Shown here: positions 25,601 through 40,039 of the stretch, one piece after another
Layout: each line of letters begins with the position of its first letter
Position numbering within the stretch: position 1 is the first letter of the stretch
Origin: Urechis unicinctus
Lineage: Eukaryota > Annelida > Polychaeta > Xenopneusta > Urechidae
Length of the DNA stretch: 64,000 nucleotides
NCBI GenBank assembly: GCA_034190875.2
Contig: CM067353.1
Span: 38,368,146-38,432,145 of the forward strand
Reading direction: 5' to 3'
Notes under the pieces: generated by a model
Told to the model about the DNA's origin: nothing
Database searches by the model: none
The model's input: only the letters and a program-made list of their open reading frames with translations
Made by a program: the position numbers and the translations under genes

Positions 25601-27060
25601 ATTCGGTTTTGCATAACGAATAGACAGTTTGCTAGTATGTTATTACGTTGTGTCTGCCATAAGTGCGGTCGTTTCATGTTGTGCATTGCGAACAGAACAT
25701 ATAATATGTAGACTCATATGTATATTATAAGCGATCATGGATAATAAAATGTTTCATTAGCGAATGTCAATATAGCATGGTGGCAATGTAGCGTTAGAAA
25801 AGGGGTATTATGCGGCGTGCGTGACTTGCATTGAAATGGAGTCAATCAATTTATATATTTGACCGCTGCTATTATTCAGTGACAGTTGACGTCCAGGGTT
25901 TCTGGAAGCGATGATCTGCTGGTCTCGTCATCTATCTGACGTGCAGCTCCAAAGGAAAGCTTACATAGGATAATCCCTGAAATGATCATAATGCTGTTAA
26001 ATTATTAAACAGCGCATTGGTCAAGGATGGTCAAGTGAGTGTCAATTAACTAACATTGGCGGTTTTATGATATGATGCATAATGTCACTTGATCATAACA
26101 GACCAACAGAATATTATCAGCATTACATGCTCTAGTTGATAGCATAACATTTACAAATTATTTCTGTGCGCTAAGATGATTAGTCCTCAGTTTGGACACT
26201 AAATAACGATATAGGCTTTTAACCAGATGCTTCGAAACGTATAATAACCAGTAGTGTATCACGGTAAATACAGTGACCAATAACATGGTCAATGTGCGAC
26301 GTTGAATTTCGCCTGCATCTAACGTTGGCGCTACGTTGACAACCCGATTAAACACATCCGGGCCCACTACAGTGTTGATAGCATAGATATTTCAGCTCAC
26401 TTTATGAATACACGCACAAACTTGCATCAGGAGCTTCTGATGCGAAGCAGTTAAAGACCAAATCGTTAACTTCTATTCGGCCTTGGACAAAATAAGGAGC
26501 TTATAGCGACATACTAATATTTGACAACACTTTCGGGTGACACAGTTATTGACGCTCTCATTTATATTGAGTCTACGAAGAGATCAACCCTTTAAGTGTG
26601 GCATATCGTATGATTCATTGTGCAATGGGATAACAGGGCTGCTGGCTTATGTTCTGTATCATAACTGGGGCGGGTCGACCACAATTCACATTGTAAAATA
26701 TTATACAGCAAGTCCTGTATAATTGGGCCTTCTCGCGAATGCATTTCAAGTGATATTATGCTTATGAAAGAGAACGGCAATTAGAGGCAATTTCTATATA
26801 GCTGTAATCAAATGACGGTGAAATATAATGTTATGAACAAGAGTGTGTGCCTTATTTGAAGCAAAGAGCTGTCATATATGCTCTGAGCCACTGGAGCTTG
26901 CATTATGACCTTTCATTTCAATCTGGGGTAACTTGGGTTCATTTTCTTAACGCTGCTCTGATGGAATTATATAGACTACGATTCTCTCGCACCAATGCAA
27001 TATCATATATCAGAATAATACTATTGGCGTCATTGCAGTCTCTCTGAAAGAGATTCAGCC
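22700..27060 (+). repeat. Diverged segmental duplication, copy A
   Basis: Collinear same-orientation anchors match copy B: 23602-23612 with 29841-29850 (TCACAAAGCA), 23839-23864 with 30006-30031, 23961-24000 with 30169-30208 (GTGCACGTCAT then TGATTGATTG), 25099-25141 with 32078-32123, 25427-25470 with 32503-32548 (TATGAGG, AACGGTT) and 26924-26950 with 33855-33882 (GGGGTAACT, CTTCTTAAC). Identity between anchors is patchy, so the copies are old. No coding sequence recognised within it. Confidence 0.6.
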
Positions 27061-28979
27061 GAAGTTGTATTCATCTTGAGAGGTACTCTACTATCCGTCT
27101 GACATCCAGGATAATTGCTAGATTACATAGTGTCCGTTGTTTGCGCTGATGCGGTGGCTATATTAATACTCATAACGATGTAGAATACATACGTGATTAT
27201 CCACCTAGTTGTGCAGTCAGTGGCACAAATGGTTTACATGAATATTTTATACTACTCTCTTCTAGCAGTCAGGGTATCGGGAAGCATCCTATGTCAGTCA
27301 TCCGATCCCGAACAGCATGTAATACGGACGATGACATATTTTATTTGTAGATAAAATGCCGTTTGATAAAACATATAACGTTCGTTGCGCGCCACTAGCT
27401 TAAACCTGGCAAAATATATATGTAAAGCGTCTACAATATAGCTCAAATTTTCCGTCTCATTGTGTTACTACACAAAGATTTATGGTTCTTTACAAAACAA
27501 ACGCAGACTGTGATGTGTGGACAGCCGTATGACGCAACAATTTAAAGCAAATTCGAGTTTTACACCTACCATCACAATCATGGTATGCGAACATTTTGTA
27601 AATTGTGAGGCCCTTCGTTATAACGTTAATCAGGGCACTTGTTATACCTCCCGATGTCACTTGCTGCATATAATACTGATAGTGACGTGCGATGTAGGCA
27701 CATGAGAGTATCCAGTTACGTAAATTCTTCCGACACCAATATACATTTTATCGAGCAGCAGCTTGCCACTATAAACATCATAGCTGTTATCACATTAATA
27801 ATATAGTGAACAACGTCCCCGGCAGAGAATCGAACCGTCAGAGCAATAATCATTTTGGCACAGAGGCATATAAGATGAATGATAAGATTAGGTGACTATG
27901 CCTAACACAAACACTGGACATCAATTGCAATTGAAATATCGCAACTGCCAGCTATTTGAGATTGATATAGATAAGAATTATTAACTCCATTACAAAACAT
28001 GAAAGACTGCGTAACACTATCTTTCAAATGTCACTTACCTGTAACCCGGCGCCTTAAAATGCAACACCAATCACATGTCAAACAAGGTAATGGCATTTGT
28101 GGTGCATGATTAAAGATGGCAGGATTTAACATCAGAGCGAATTGTAACTACACAGTCCTTTAACGCTGGGCCTGGTTGATATGGTGATTTTTTCACAAGG
28201 GCAGTCGTATCTTACCTTAATACCGATGTTTGGCTAACGGGGTGTTCCCTTGGTGCCGAAAAGGCATTTGGTATGCTGGCATTGCGAACAAAACTTCCTG
28301 TTTGACATCTCCGCCCTCATAACAATACACTTTACTGCAAGTAAATGACTCCTTGCTTGGAATCGTATCGAGCAATCACGTCATTCCTTGGCATTCGGCA
28401 ATATCCAGTAACTACTGCGTATAATCCATATTAACATATGTTGCAATAAAAATTTGTATCTGCAGCAAATATATCGACTTCCAACTGGCGAGGCAGTATT
28501 TTGAGCTAAACGGTTGTTTGTTGATGTCAAAGCTCGTATTATAAAATAGGAAAGGTTATTGGTGTAGCACAGGCTTTTAATTGCTGCATTGAGAATACAA
28601 GATACGGAGTTAAGTTATTGCTAAATCTTAAGGGTGCAAATACTAAAACTAACAAATCATGAGGTTGCAGACAACAATATTGCCGGTTTGAACGAATCTT
28701 GACGGATTATAGACACGCACATTAATGAAATAACACAATATGGAACTACAACATGGCACATATCAAGTGACAGAAGTGTGAGGAGCAAAATTACTAGGCT
28801 GTCGAAAAACATAGTGTTATGCGTGTGGATGTTTATTGAATATATTCATGATTTACGTGTTATAAACTTATTTGTTCGGCCTGCATCGATTTAATAGGTC
28901 ATAATTAATATTTTATACTTTAATGATCGGGCAATTTATGGCACACCACACAACTCCCAACCTTATCCATAGCTTTGCG
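27061..28979. other. Unassigned stretch between duplication copies
   Basis: No genes recognised. Open frames such as 27517-27705 are short and without motifs. Confidence 0.45.
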
Positions 28980-30384
28980 ATGTCAATGATACACTATCCC
29001 AGCAGCCTCCTTATTTGCCTCCCTTTGTCGCTACTCCAGAACATTATAATTTAATTTGTAGATGATGCAGTTATATTGGACTTGCCTAGTTGCCTACAAC
29101 GTCAATGATGTGAACCGATTATGATACATGGCAGAAAAATTAAGTCGCTGGCTCAAAATGCATTGCGTACCTTCGGTCCTCAATCAATGGCATGTGCAAC
29201 GTAAAGCAGTAAGCTGCAGTTAGATATGCCATTAAATTGACATTTAGACTAACTTTAGCGAGATTCCGCCTTAGTTCATAATACCTGAACTTATGCTCAT
29301 GACATTGTATAAATGTAAATATTGCATAAATGTTAATATAATATATATTTATGCTCATAATACGCTCTGAGCCAGTCATCCGCCACCGTGTGGAATATTT
29401 ATATAGCCTTCCAGCCACTGTACACTAATCCATAACGTGTGGTAATAATATAAATACTTAACATCGCGCCTTTGGTTTTAAACAGTAAATTGTCCGACAG
29501 TTTAATGATATAACTAGATCATGCAAAGCAGCCTAGCATATGTGTTAGCGCCTAAACAGCGCATTTGTGTCAAACAGGATATTTTGTGATGTAGTCAAAG
29601 CACATCATTGAAAGTGATTCTTGCTGCGTCATAATATCGTGGTGTAATATATAAAACGCAACGAAATTGCCAGGGTGAGCAAATAGATTAAAAACCTCAT
29701 TGCCCTTGAGCCTTGTGATTGTTGAATAATATCGGTACTATATTATCTGGACGTTAAGCATTTCAGTCATTCAAGACTTAGTCACAATAAAAATAATGTT
29801 AACACATGATACATATTTTTCCCATAATATTCATGTGGCATCACAAAGCAATTTTTGTCCCAGTAAGGACGATCGCTTGCTCATCGATGCTTGTGTTGAG
29901 TTGCTAATTTTCAAACTCGCAACCAAAATTGTGAACCTAACACATATTAACTCAAGCATGCATTGTTAACAAGATATACTACTCTTATTGTTCTAAGCAC
30001 CATCCAGCCATCCAGTGTCATGTAAGAACGACAGATTCAATAACAGAAAAATACAGACGCATCAAACGAATGGGATCCAAACGCAGCCAGCAAATGAGTA
30101 CGATGTCATTGATTAATTCAAATCCAATCACACCAATGCATTGCCCGAGGGATCTATAAAGCGTCCTTGTGCACGTCATTCGTGATTGATTGCTGGGCGT
30201 TGCATTATCTATTGAACCGTGTTGCTTTCCTGTCCGAATTTCCGATGAAACCGAGTCGTTTGCTGCGGTGGATGGTCAAAGCGCATATGCAAATTCTGCT
30301 ACGATATTTGCCATTTGCTTTTACTTTAACGATGAATATATCATAAATGATCGTAGTAGGAGTTAATCATATATATAACTAAAT

Positions 30385-30387
30385 AAG

Positions 30388-30420
<33 letters not shown>

Positions 30421-30508
30421 TTATATATATATAATATATATATATATATGAATATATACATATATATATGCATAATTATATATATGCATATATATATATA
30501 CATATATA

Positions 30509-30606
<98 letters not shown>
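30385..30606. repeat. (TA)n microsatellite
   Basis: TA with ATTTA and TGCATA interruptions, inside duplication copy B. Confidence 0.95.
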
Positions 30607-30607
<1 letters not shown>

Positions 30608-31304
30608 TTTCGTATACTTGGGTCCACGAAATGATAAATTAGTATGTGCATAACGTCAATGCACATTTTCTGTCAAAATAATTGAAAATATTTTCGTTTG
30701 ACCATGCGAATATGATAATCTAGTCTTAATAACGTACAAACATAATCTTTCACGAGTAATTACTTTGGATTTAAAATATTATGTCGAAATTAAATTCTAA
30801 CAGCTAACCATTCGTTGACATAACCCACAAACATCTATACGTTCCATACAATTATACATACTTCGATCAAAATAATGTTTAATCATACCAAAATAATGTT
30901 AAATCATGCATGCTGGGTATATTTATTTGTAAAATTTAAATATTGGATTTATTATTAATTTCCATTAACGATTTTTTTCCCCACCTTATTCATCAATCTA
31001 CAACATTGAATTAAATCGCGAACCAATGGTTCATAGTGATTTCTTCTACAATAAATATTATATTTCTAATCCATACTGACTGAAAATGATTAAAAAATGA
31101 AAATATGGGCACGAAAGGTTGGATTTGTACGTATAAATTAGTGTTTTAACCTCTCGTGAACGACCTTTCGATGACCAAAAGTAAATACCAAGAATAAGAA
31201 GTGACAAAGAGATTTGTATTTGCATTTAACTTTTTCATTTTATCCATTAAAATATGCCGAGTAAAGAATTGATAATTAATGATAGCAAAATAATTCTAAA
31301 AAAA

Positions 31305-31350
31305 TTTATATATAGGTTTATATATGTTTATATGCATATAAATATATATA

Positions 31351-31405
<55 letters not shown>

Positions 31406-31766
31406 ATATATATATAAATATGTATATATATGCATATGTATATTTAAACATATATATATGTATATATAAACATATATATATAATTTTATATAAATAAATA
31501 AATATATATATATTACATATATATATTTATATATATCTCTTTATATATATACATATATATATATCCTATATACATATGTATATATATATAGATATCTATA
31601 GATCTCTATTTCTAGATATATATATCTCTCTCTCTCTCTCTCTATATCTCTCTCTCTCTCTCTATATCTCTATCTCTCTCTATATCTATCTCTATATCTA
31701 TATCTCTCTCTATCTCTATATCTCTATAGATCTCTATATATCTATATATATATATATATATATATC
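31305..31766. repeat. (TA)n and (TC)n compound microsatellite
   Basis: TA-rich to about 31570, then blocks of CTCTCT alternating with TATATC to 31766. The CT blocks at 31620-31735 are the longest pyrimidine tract in the window. Confidence 0.95.
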
Positions 31767-32737
31767 GCTATCACCGCTTCGGCCATGAAAGGACATCAGG
31801 AGGCGAACGATACGAAATGTCCTGTTCTTCCGGGGTAAGAGAATCTTTCACGTCTTAAGTAAGTGATGAGAATATTACCTACATATCTTGGCGCGTACTT
31901 TTGCATAAAATTCACCAAGTTGACATGCAGGTTACTGCCTTAAATCAACCATTTATTTAGTTACACGCCCTATATAATACTTGTGAAGAACAGAGCTATT
32001 TATATTTATTCAGAGACGAGCGAAGATCTTGACACAGATATGATAACCATTGATAACGTAGGTTTTCATGAATTCTATCAACAGATACGTTACTCACAAT
32101 AAGAACTTAAAGTCGTCTTTTTGACTGATTTTTGATTGAAGCAATAAAAAAAAGGCATTTCATGATACAATTATTTTCATCAAGCTACATTTTGCTGGGA
32201 TACAAATGAAGGGGTTTTGACATCAGTATAAAATTTACATATGCAATAATATGAGTTTTCAGCGCTTATCCGTGCAGTCAACTCTCTTTGCAAAATACGA
32301 ACTGATTTATAGGCAGAACAGCAGTTGGGTTTAGTACATCTGGGCTAGCTTCAAAACTTTATGAGTTGCAATTTTTAACCCTCTTACAACGTCATTGTGA
32401 GCTGCTTAAAAGTATGCTTAAAGTACGTACACTCTCTGACGAAATAATTACTAAATACACATAGGTGCACTTGAATTAAATGAAACCAAAACACTTGCTA
32501 CTAATATATGAGGAAACGGTTGCTACATTGTGACATGAATGAACCAACTATTTCGCAATTACAAATATCTGCCTCCGCCCAGTCACGATAAATCCCATAT
32601 GGCTGCATAACACCACATCAATTTCGACCCTCCAGCAAGACAATTTTAAAATTATTCGAAAGTTGTCAATGACCGAAATCGGCATTATCATATGGTTTTG
32701 TTTAATTCTGCAAATATTACCTTGTAGCGGCAATAGT

Positions 32738-32886
32738 CAGGGGTGTAGCTGGGCCTGTTACGAAGTAGAGACCCACTTGGGACCTCCCCCGAGATTTTTT
32801 TAAACTATAGATTCAATCTGGTGCGATTCATTTTTGGAAAAGATGTGTAGGCCCGGGGTACCGTGCCTATTAGAGCTACGCCGATG
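32738..32886. mobile_element. Short hAT-like non-autonomous element
   Basis: A 149-bp GC-richer island starts CAGGGGTGTAGCTGGG and ends AGAGCTACGCCGATG, so its ends are imperfect inverted repeats (10 of 13 positions). CAGGGG plus GTAGC is the usual look of hAT-superfamily ends as I know them. The sequences just outside share ATAGT on both sides, which could be the remains of a target duplication. There is no transposase in it. It lies inside duplication copy B. Confidence 0.45.
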
Positions 32887-33990
32887 ATAGTAAGAAAGTG
32901 GTAAGAAAGAATGGGACTGACTGAATGTCGCAATAAGGAACATTTCACAGATACTAGTTAAGGAAAATTTGTGTTTTGCGGCAATAATTAAGGACTATCG
33001 GCACCTATGGTTTTGTACATGTACAGGGTTATGATTTGCCAACAATAAATGTTTGTGCAATTTAACCATGACTGCATTTAAACAACGCAACTAATTGGAC
33101 AAATATGATGATGCCGTAGTTATTCATGAAGCACTTTGCGTTCGTACAAGCTGTGCATATATATATATATCGACCGAATATGCTCTGGATATTTCCGCCA
33201 TTGTCGCCGACAGAATTTCAACACTTGTTATGCCTCAGCTATCTCGCTTCGAACTAGGACAAAAAATGGATACCAAGCATATTATCCAATTCCGAATTAA
33301 CGGATAAACTCCCGTTTATTATGGCTACAAAGAAGTTAGCTGTAACACATTTTAATCAATTTAAACATTACGATATAGCCGTTCATAACAATCAGAAGAA
33401 AATGGGGTGCACTGCGCTCTGAACCCCAGTAATTTAGTTATGTCTTCATTACATCTTTTACGTTTCATTCAGCCACCAAAGCTTGTATCAGTCGCGACCA
33501 AATTATCTTGAACATTTCTAATAAGCAACTTCATTCATTTTAACAATCCACATAGTCAAGAGAAAGGTAATTATCATTCTTTACAACTATGACTAACACA
33601 ACGGAACAGGAATTGGTCACTCACCAACCAACTGACCATCGATAACTAAATCTGTAAGCAAATATAATTTATTCGTAGTACGAAAATGTGTGCATATTTA
33701 TATATCAAATCATTTCGGTGTTTTTGCGGTAGGAATCAAAGTAAACCTACAGGTAATATTTCGAGACATTGCCATCTTACCTTTTAATGATACATCATGT
33801 CTAATAGGTACAATGAACCACACATTATTGCACGTTGAACATTCAGTTACTTCCGGGGTAACTCGAGTGCATCTTCTTAACCACAGATCTGATTCAATTT
33901 CAAAGAGGGTGATCCCATGGCTTAACGATTCATATTATATAGCAGACGTTTACAATTAAACTCTCTGTACGCTTTTCCATAAATGACTGC

Positions 33991-35034
33991 GTCAGTCATT
34001 GCATTACCAGCAATAGTTTTGACACATTTCAGATTACCAACAGTAGCTGGGTATGACGCTTATTGCTGGAAGAAAATGGAGCTTTTTGCTATTATACTTG
34101 GAAGCGCCCGTCCTGAGGTTGTACTTTTGTGCATGACGTAGGCTGTTATCTTGATGATATCAAAGCTGCTTCATACGTAGGGCCATAATGTGCTCTGGCG
34201 GCATTGTCCGCGGCCCCGTGTACCTATAGTATATATTAGGGGAGATTAAGCGCCCCACAATGACCATTATGGCGCTCTCCTTCATGTGCCGGGACGTATT
34301 ACTGCATATTAAACTTTTCGTTTGCTTCCCGTTTATAACTTTAATGATATTTCATATCATTATAAAACAGTAATCATCTGAACGCACAAGAAAGTTTGAA
34401 AATTCTGTAGAACAGATAATTTTTCTCTATTATAGTAGGGTGTACAAGAAAAGTTAATGCTGATATCATTTATTAAGTATTTTATAGTAAAATACATGGT
34501 AAATCACACTGCACACGTTTAAAGTGTTGGCGTGTCTAAGTCAAGCCATTGTAAATAATTATGTTTACACTTGCATCAGTTGTACCAGCATAAAAAAATA
34601 TCATGGTTTTTGTATCTCAGTTTCCATTTCACATGAGATAAATGATGAGACCAGCCGATCACAGTTTCCGCAAACCCTTGACCTCAACTGTCACTTGTCA
34701 ATATAATCTGACAGATATCTAACTTTAATATAAATATGCAATTGATTAACATCAATATAATGCAAGTAACGCCTTCCATATACCAATATCTTTTTACTCT
34801 TGTATTAGCATCGCACAATTTATTGACATTCGCATTTGACGATAAAGCAAGGTATTGATAAAATTTACCCTTGAGTTCATTTATTATATTTGGTCACCTA
34901 CAAATGACATTTAGTAACTGTTTGTAGAGTTTGGCATGGTTATGTCTATAATATTACAATCATAAGTTTTAAACTTGAGCACATTTCAAATCATTTAAAT
35001 GACTTACACAGGTTATAGTATGTTGTAATGCATT
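33991..35034. other. Unassigned stretch
   Basis: No genes or arrays recognised. Confidence 0.45.
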
Positions 35035-38000
35035 TGCTGACTATCTAATCAATCAAACGACACTCCTGTGATGCATTCTGCGTTGTACTGCTTTATATAT
35101 ATGCAATGGATGCATTCACTTTTGGAGGAATGTCTCTTTAAAACACTAATTAACGTGGCAGACACATACCAAATCGGTGGATTAATGCCAAAAAACAGAC
35201 ACAAAACGTTATTCAATAAAATATTACCTAATTCGAAGAACTATTATTCATCATTACAAATACAAAGAATAGCAATTTTGCGATATTGCATTTGTACAGA
35301 TTACACGTAATGGTTTGCGGTCATCGCTCTCAACCAGATTAGTCGGCTTAAAATTTAAGGGCCATATTGCATTCCACATCGATGTGAGTAGTACTGTTAT
35401 AAGGCCGATTAAAGAAGGTGATCTGTCTTGTTCAATTATAATTGTTACATAATCATTTTCGTTCCCACATGCTTTAGTAATATTGCCTTGGTTGTACCTT
35501 AAAATTAATCCGGAGTTAAAAAATATGTTTATTTGTGTTCTTTTAAACTAGCACTAATTATCCTTTGCTTCTGTTGTATTGTATTGCATAAATTTGTCAA
35601 TTATTGAATTTTAATCCCATAGGGAATAAGGCAGTTTTACAATCACATGCATACGGGGGTATGCTAGCAAATCAGCAATTACATTGTGTTCCTAGATGAC
35701 TGATCTAATATAATCGATGTTGTGTTGGCTGACATCAGCGATCGTTCTCCAGGAAATAGAATTCGATCAAACAACCCTTAATCCTCAGACTGACCATGAA
35801 ATTAATGATAAAACTCTTTGCAACACTTAACCGATAGTCGTGAATTATTTGCAAGAATGCACCTTTGCGGCAATAAGTGCGATATTGTTTCGTTAGTAAC
35901 GATTTATGTTAGCGAGCGTTTGTATTATTGTTTTGTTCAGATTTGCATGGGATTTAAATATGTATTCGCAACGAAGATACCGTTTAAATTCAGGTATTGC
36001 ATTTCCTAATATTTGATTGCAGCTGTTAAACGTCTTTGATACTGAGTTACGCTTGTCCGTTTTAGGTACTTGCACCTGCTGTGTTGTTCAGTGTTGAACA
36101 GTGTTGCCTTGTAGACATTGGTGCTTTTCAGTTGAATATAATCTGCGAATATGTGTTTGACGATGACTATTTTGTGGTCTTTTTAAATCTCTTTTGCTAC
36201 TTTTGGCGAGCATACAATGATGATACAGCTGAGTCAAGCCTTATCAGCTGTCTTCATATTACGTCAATGATAAAAAACAAATAATGTTGCTACTTCAAAC
36301 TAACTGATAGATATTTGCCCACCTTACACAACATTGACATCGTTTTATATCTCGTTTTCCGCCAACATGCATATAAATCAAGCATCTTAACTGACCAACC
36401 GATGTACGGCATATACCGTACAAGTATGTCAGCGTGACACCGCGTGTTGATACACGGGACATACTTACTGGTTGATCAGATATTGACTATTTGTGTCCGA
36501 TGACGTGCCTACATCAGTTCCTGCTTCCTCACCTGCTTCTTCTTCGAAACAATCATAAATGACCGAGGAACTATTTGCGCGGGTAAATACTGTCCGCACT
36601 GCAGAAAACTGTCATGCGGTGCTTCAGATTGAACAATGGGCCTATGAGCTTTGCTGCTTTTGACATGTTGCCCAGTAACAAGTAATGACAAGATTGAATA
36701 TTGGGCTTTAATGGACGTTGAATTGTCCATTATGACTCAGGAGTCATGCATAGATGAACTACAGCGAGCATTGACCCAAAATCATCAGCTTGCTTGGTTC
36801 ATAAGCAAACGCATTATCAATGGTTTACGATCGGACACTCAGCCTTGCAAAACCAACAAATAGAGAGCGCAGTATTATATGATTAGCTCTTCTGTACAGA
36901 AAAGCTAAAACGTATAATCGTAAATTTTAAAAGATGTGTTATAAAATATACTGCTATTACTAGAGTTCAAAGGATATTTGGGATTGATATTGAGTCTTCA
37001 AGGTGCTATCAACCACGTGAAATGCCATAGAGCCATCCAGCTATAAAATGTTTATCATCCAAACTTATTCCGAATTACAGGAAAAAGCTTAAAACCTGGT
37101 CGTAATTGCTAATACTCTCATATTTCAGAAACGCTACCATCAGCAGCTACATCATCTGGGTGAATACGTTTGGAACGATTCACAGCATCTAGATAATGCT
37201 ATGAAACGTTAACACATGTGAGGATAAGAACATTGTTGTCGCGTCTAAAAGGACAATGTTGTTGCATCTAAATATTAATCACAAATGTGATTATTCGCGG
37301 ATTTTTTTTTTAAATTAACCCTAATTACTATTAAATTTTTTTGCAATCTGCCATATAATGTCTTCTCTTTACGACTATAGGCCATATCAACCAGTCACAA
37401 GTTATGTGAAGTCTGGTGCTTCTAACATTGCATGTTGCAAGTTATAATCATTTAATAATAGTATTTTCTACTTCATTTAAAGATACATGGATCCGGGTGG
37501 TGCGGCCTCAGTCAGAATGACAGTAACTTTGCGAGCAGTCAGATTTAATGAAATTACAATACACAGAAACAACACCAATAACATAGCAGTTCCAAATAAC
37601 AGAGTGCGTGAAAACGCATGAGCAGAAGTGTTGCGAAGGAAAGAGAATGAAAAAAGCAAGTAAGTAACTGTTTTAGTTAAGCCTACTAAATGATTTCAGT
37701 ACATCATTTCAGGTGCGTTTGTGCTTGTAAGGATCTTTGTATTGTATTCCATATAATGTGCCCTATATGTAAGCATCTCACGTTCTATATGAATGCAAGG
37801 TCTTGAGTATGATTCAGCCATACCGAAAACCCCTTGTGATGTTGAGGTGTTTTCGGCACAGAGGCTGAGATCGCATAATGCGATAGCATCCTCGACCAAT
37901 CCATAACACATTTTTAAAACATTACTAGACGATTTATTGTTTCCTAAATAATCCTTTTATCGCAAGCCGTGACTCCAAATGGCGTTTCCCGCAATTTACA

Positions 38001-38072
38001 ACGCTCGTTACAGGCGTCAAGGTCACCATAATGTTTATGAAAGTTAATGAAAACCAGAATACGTCAACAAGC
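35035..38072 (+). repeat. Diverged segmental duplication, copy C
   Basis: Anchors to copy D: 35035-35049 with 40040-40053 (TGCTGACTATCTAA), 35090 with 40360 (TACTGCTTTA), 35465-35480 with 40835-40850 (CCACATGCTTTAGTAA), 37483-37500 with 41093-41107 (CATGGATCCGG) and 38001-38027 with 41632-41657 (CGCTCGTT then CGTCAAGGTCACC). About 1.9 kb between 35.6 and 37.46 kb has no counterpart in copy D. The copy runs directly into an (ATGT)n array. Confidence 0.7.
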
Positions 38073-38088
38073 TGTATGTATGTATGTT

Positions 38089-38120
<32 letters not shown>

Positions 38121-38382
38121 TGTATGTATGTATGTATGTATGTATGTATGTATGTATGTATGTATGTATGTATGTATGTATGTATGTATGTATGTATGTA
38201 TGTATGTATGTATGTATGTATGTATGTATGTATGTATGTATGTATGTATGTATGTATGTATGTATGTATGTATGTATGTATGTATGTATGTATGTATGTA
38301 TGTATGTATGTATGTATGTATGTATGTATGTATGTATGTATGTATGTATGTATGTATGTATGTATGTATGTGTATGTATGTA
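38073..38382 (+). repeat. (ATGT)n array
   Basis: About 77 units of TATG with one ATATG slip near the start and a GTGTATG slip near the end. Four is not divisible by three and no stop arises, so all six frames are open (Met-Tyr-Val-Cys or His-Thr-Tyr-Ile). These are not genes. Confidence 0.97.
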
Positions 38383-38543
38383 CGGCTGATTAAGCTTCCC
38401 TCGGTAGGCCAGTAACACTCGTTCACGCAGGTACTCTTATTAGCCTCACGCTACTTGTGCAGAGGCTTTATCAGACCATGAATCGAATTCATGCAGATGT
38501 ATATATGTATATTTATAAATATACATGTATATATATATGCATA

Positions 38544-38579
<36 letters not shown>

Positions 38580-38654
38580 TATGTATAGATTTTTATATAT
38601 ATATATTTATATTTACATATATAGAATATATATATAGATATATATATATCTCTC

Positions 38655-39275
<621 letters not shown>

Positions 39276-40039
39276 TCTGTATTAATGTAGATTACCACAT
39301 AGATAGCGTGGGGAAAGTATTGGCATGGTCAATAAGATAGCTCATGACATCAGCTTGGTTATTTGTACAAGTTAATAACACTGCTGATGCTGTCATATAA
39401 AGTCATTTGGCATTAGTGATTTTATTACAAAAGTTTTCAAGCCTTGTCCAATCAGCTTCCAGTAAGAAACCCTGCTTGCTGCTGAAATGGCACGCTGAAA
39501 CTCACCCTTCTTTCGATTCATCAAGCCGTATATTATTAGCTCTTGATGTCTTTATAACGTAGTATATTCTTGCAGCACAGCGTCACGCAGTGGTACTGTG
39601 CTAAATTGGCAGACTCTCATTGTTTTTTTCGACGGTAACTACGCAAACGTCGTCGACCTGGATATATGCATTAATATAGCTTACAAAAGGTCAGCCATTC
39701 ATAAAATGCATACTCCGTTCATTAACGGAAACGCGGTAGTGGAATAGGTAAGGGGGAAATCAACTAGGTCTTAAGCAGTTTGGTAGCATCATCTACTTCC
39801 ATGTAGGAAACAAAAATGGTCCAATGACAATGACAGATGCTAGGTGTGCGTTTTGGCATTTTTACAGGCAGTTATTTCCTGAAATAGGAATATGAACCGT
39901 AGAATCATAGCATAATTCCATGAGCGCATGACTAGCAAGATAATATAATAAAATAAAAGCGAATTCGACGCGCACAAAGATTATGAAAATAGGTGAATTA
40001 AATGTCCCACAACGATAGCCATTTAATGTTTCAACACAT
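39276..40039. other. Unassigned stretch
   Basis: No genes recognised. Confidence 0.45.

Larger units (their letters stand above)
28980..33990 (+). repeat. Diverged segmental duplication, copy B
   Basis: Partner of 22700-27060 by the anchors listed there. The offset grows from about 6.2 kb on the left to about 7.0 kb on the right, which is explained by the microsatellites at 30385-30606 and 31305-31766 being present only in this copy. Confidence 0.6.

Noticed and set aside
27815..27845. tRNA-like T-arm (GAATCGAACC on plus, GGTTCGATTC on minus)
   Set aside because: The stems that should pair around it do not, and no acceptor or D arm is present.
38031..38426. Long open frames in the ATGT array, up to about 120 codons on both strands
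   Set aside because: A 4-bp repeat without stops opens all six frames; the products are pure four-residue repeats.
38480..38500. Palindrome ATGAATCGAATTCAT resembling a T-arm
   Set aside because: Loop length and position are wrong for a tRNA and no other arms pair.
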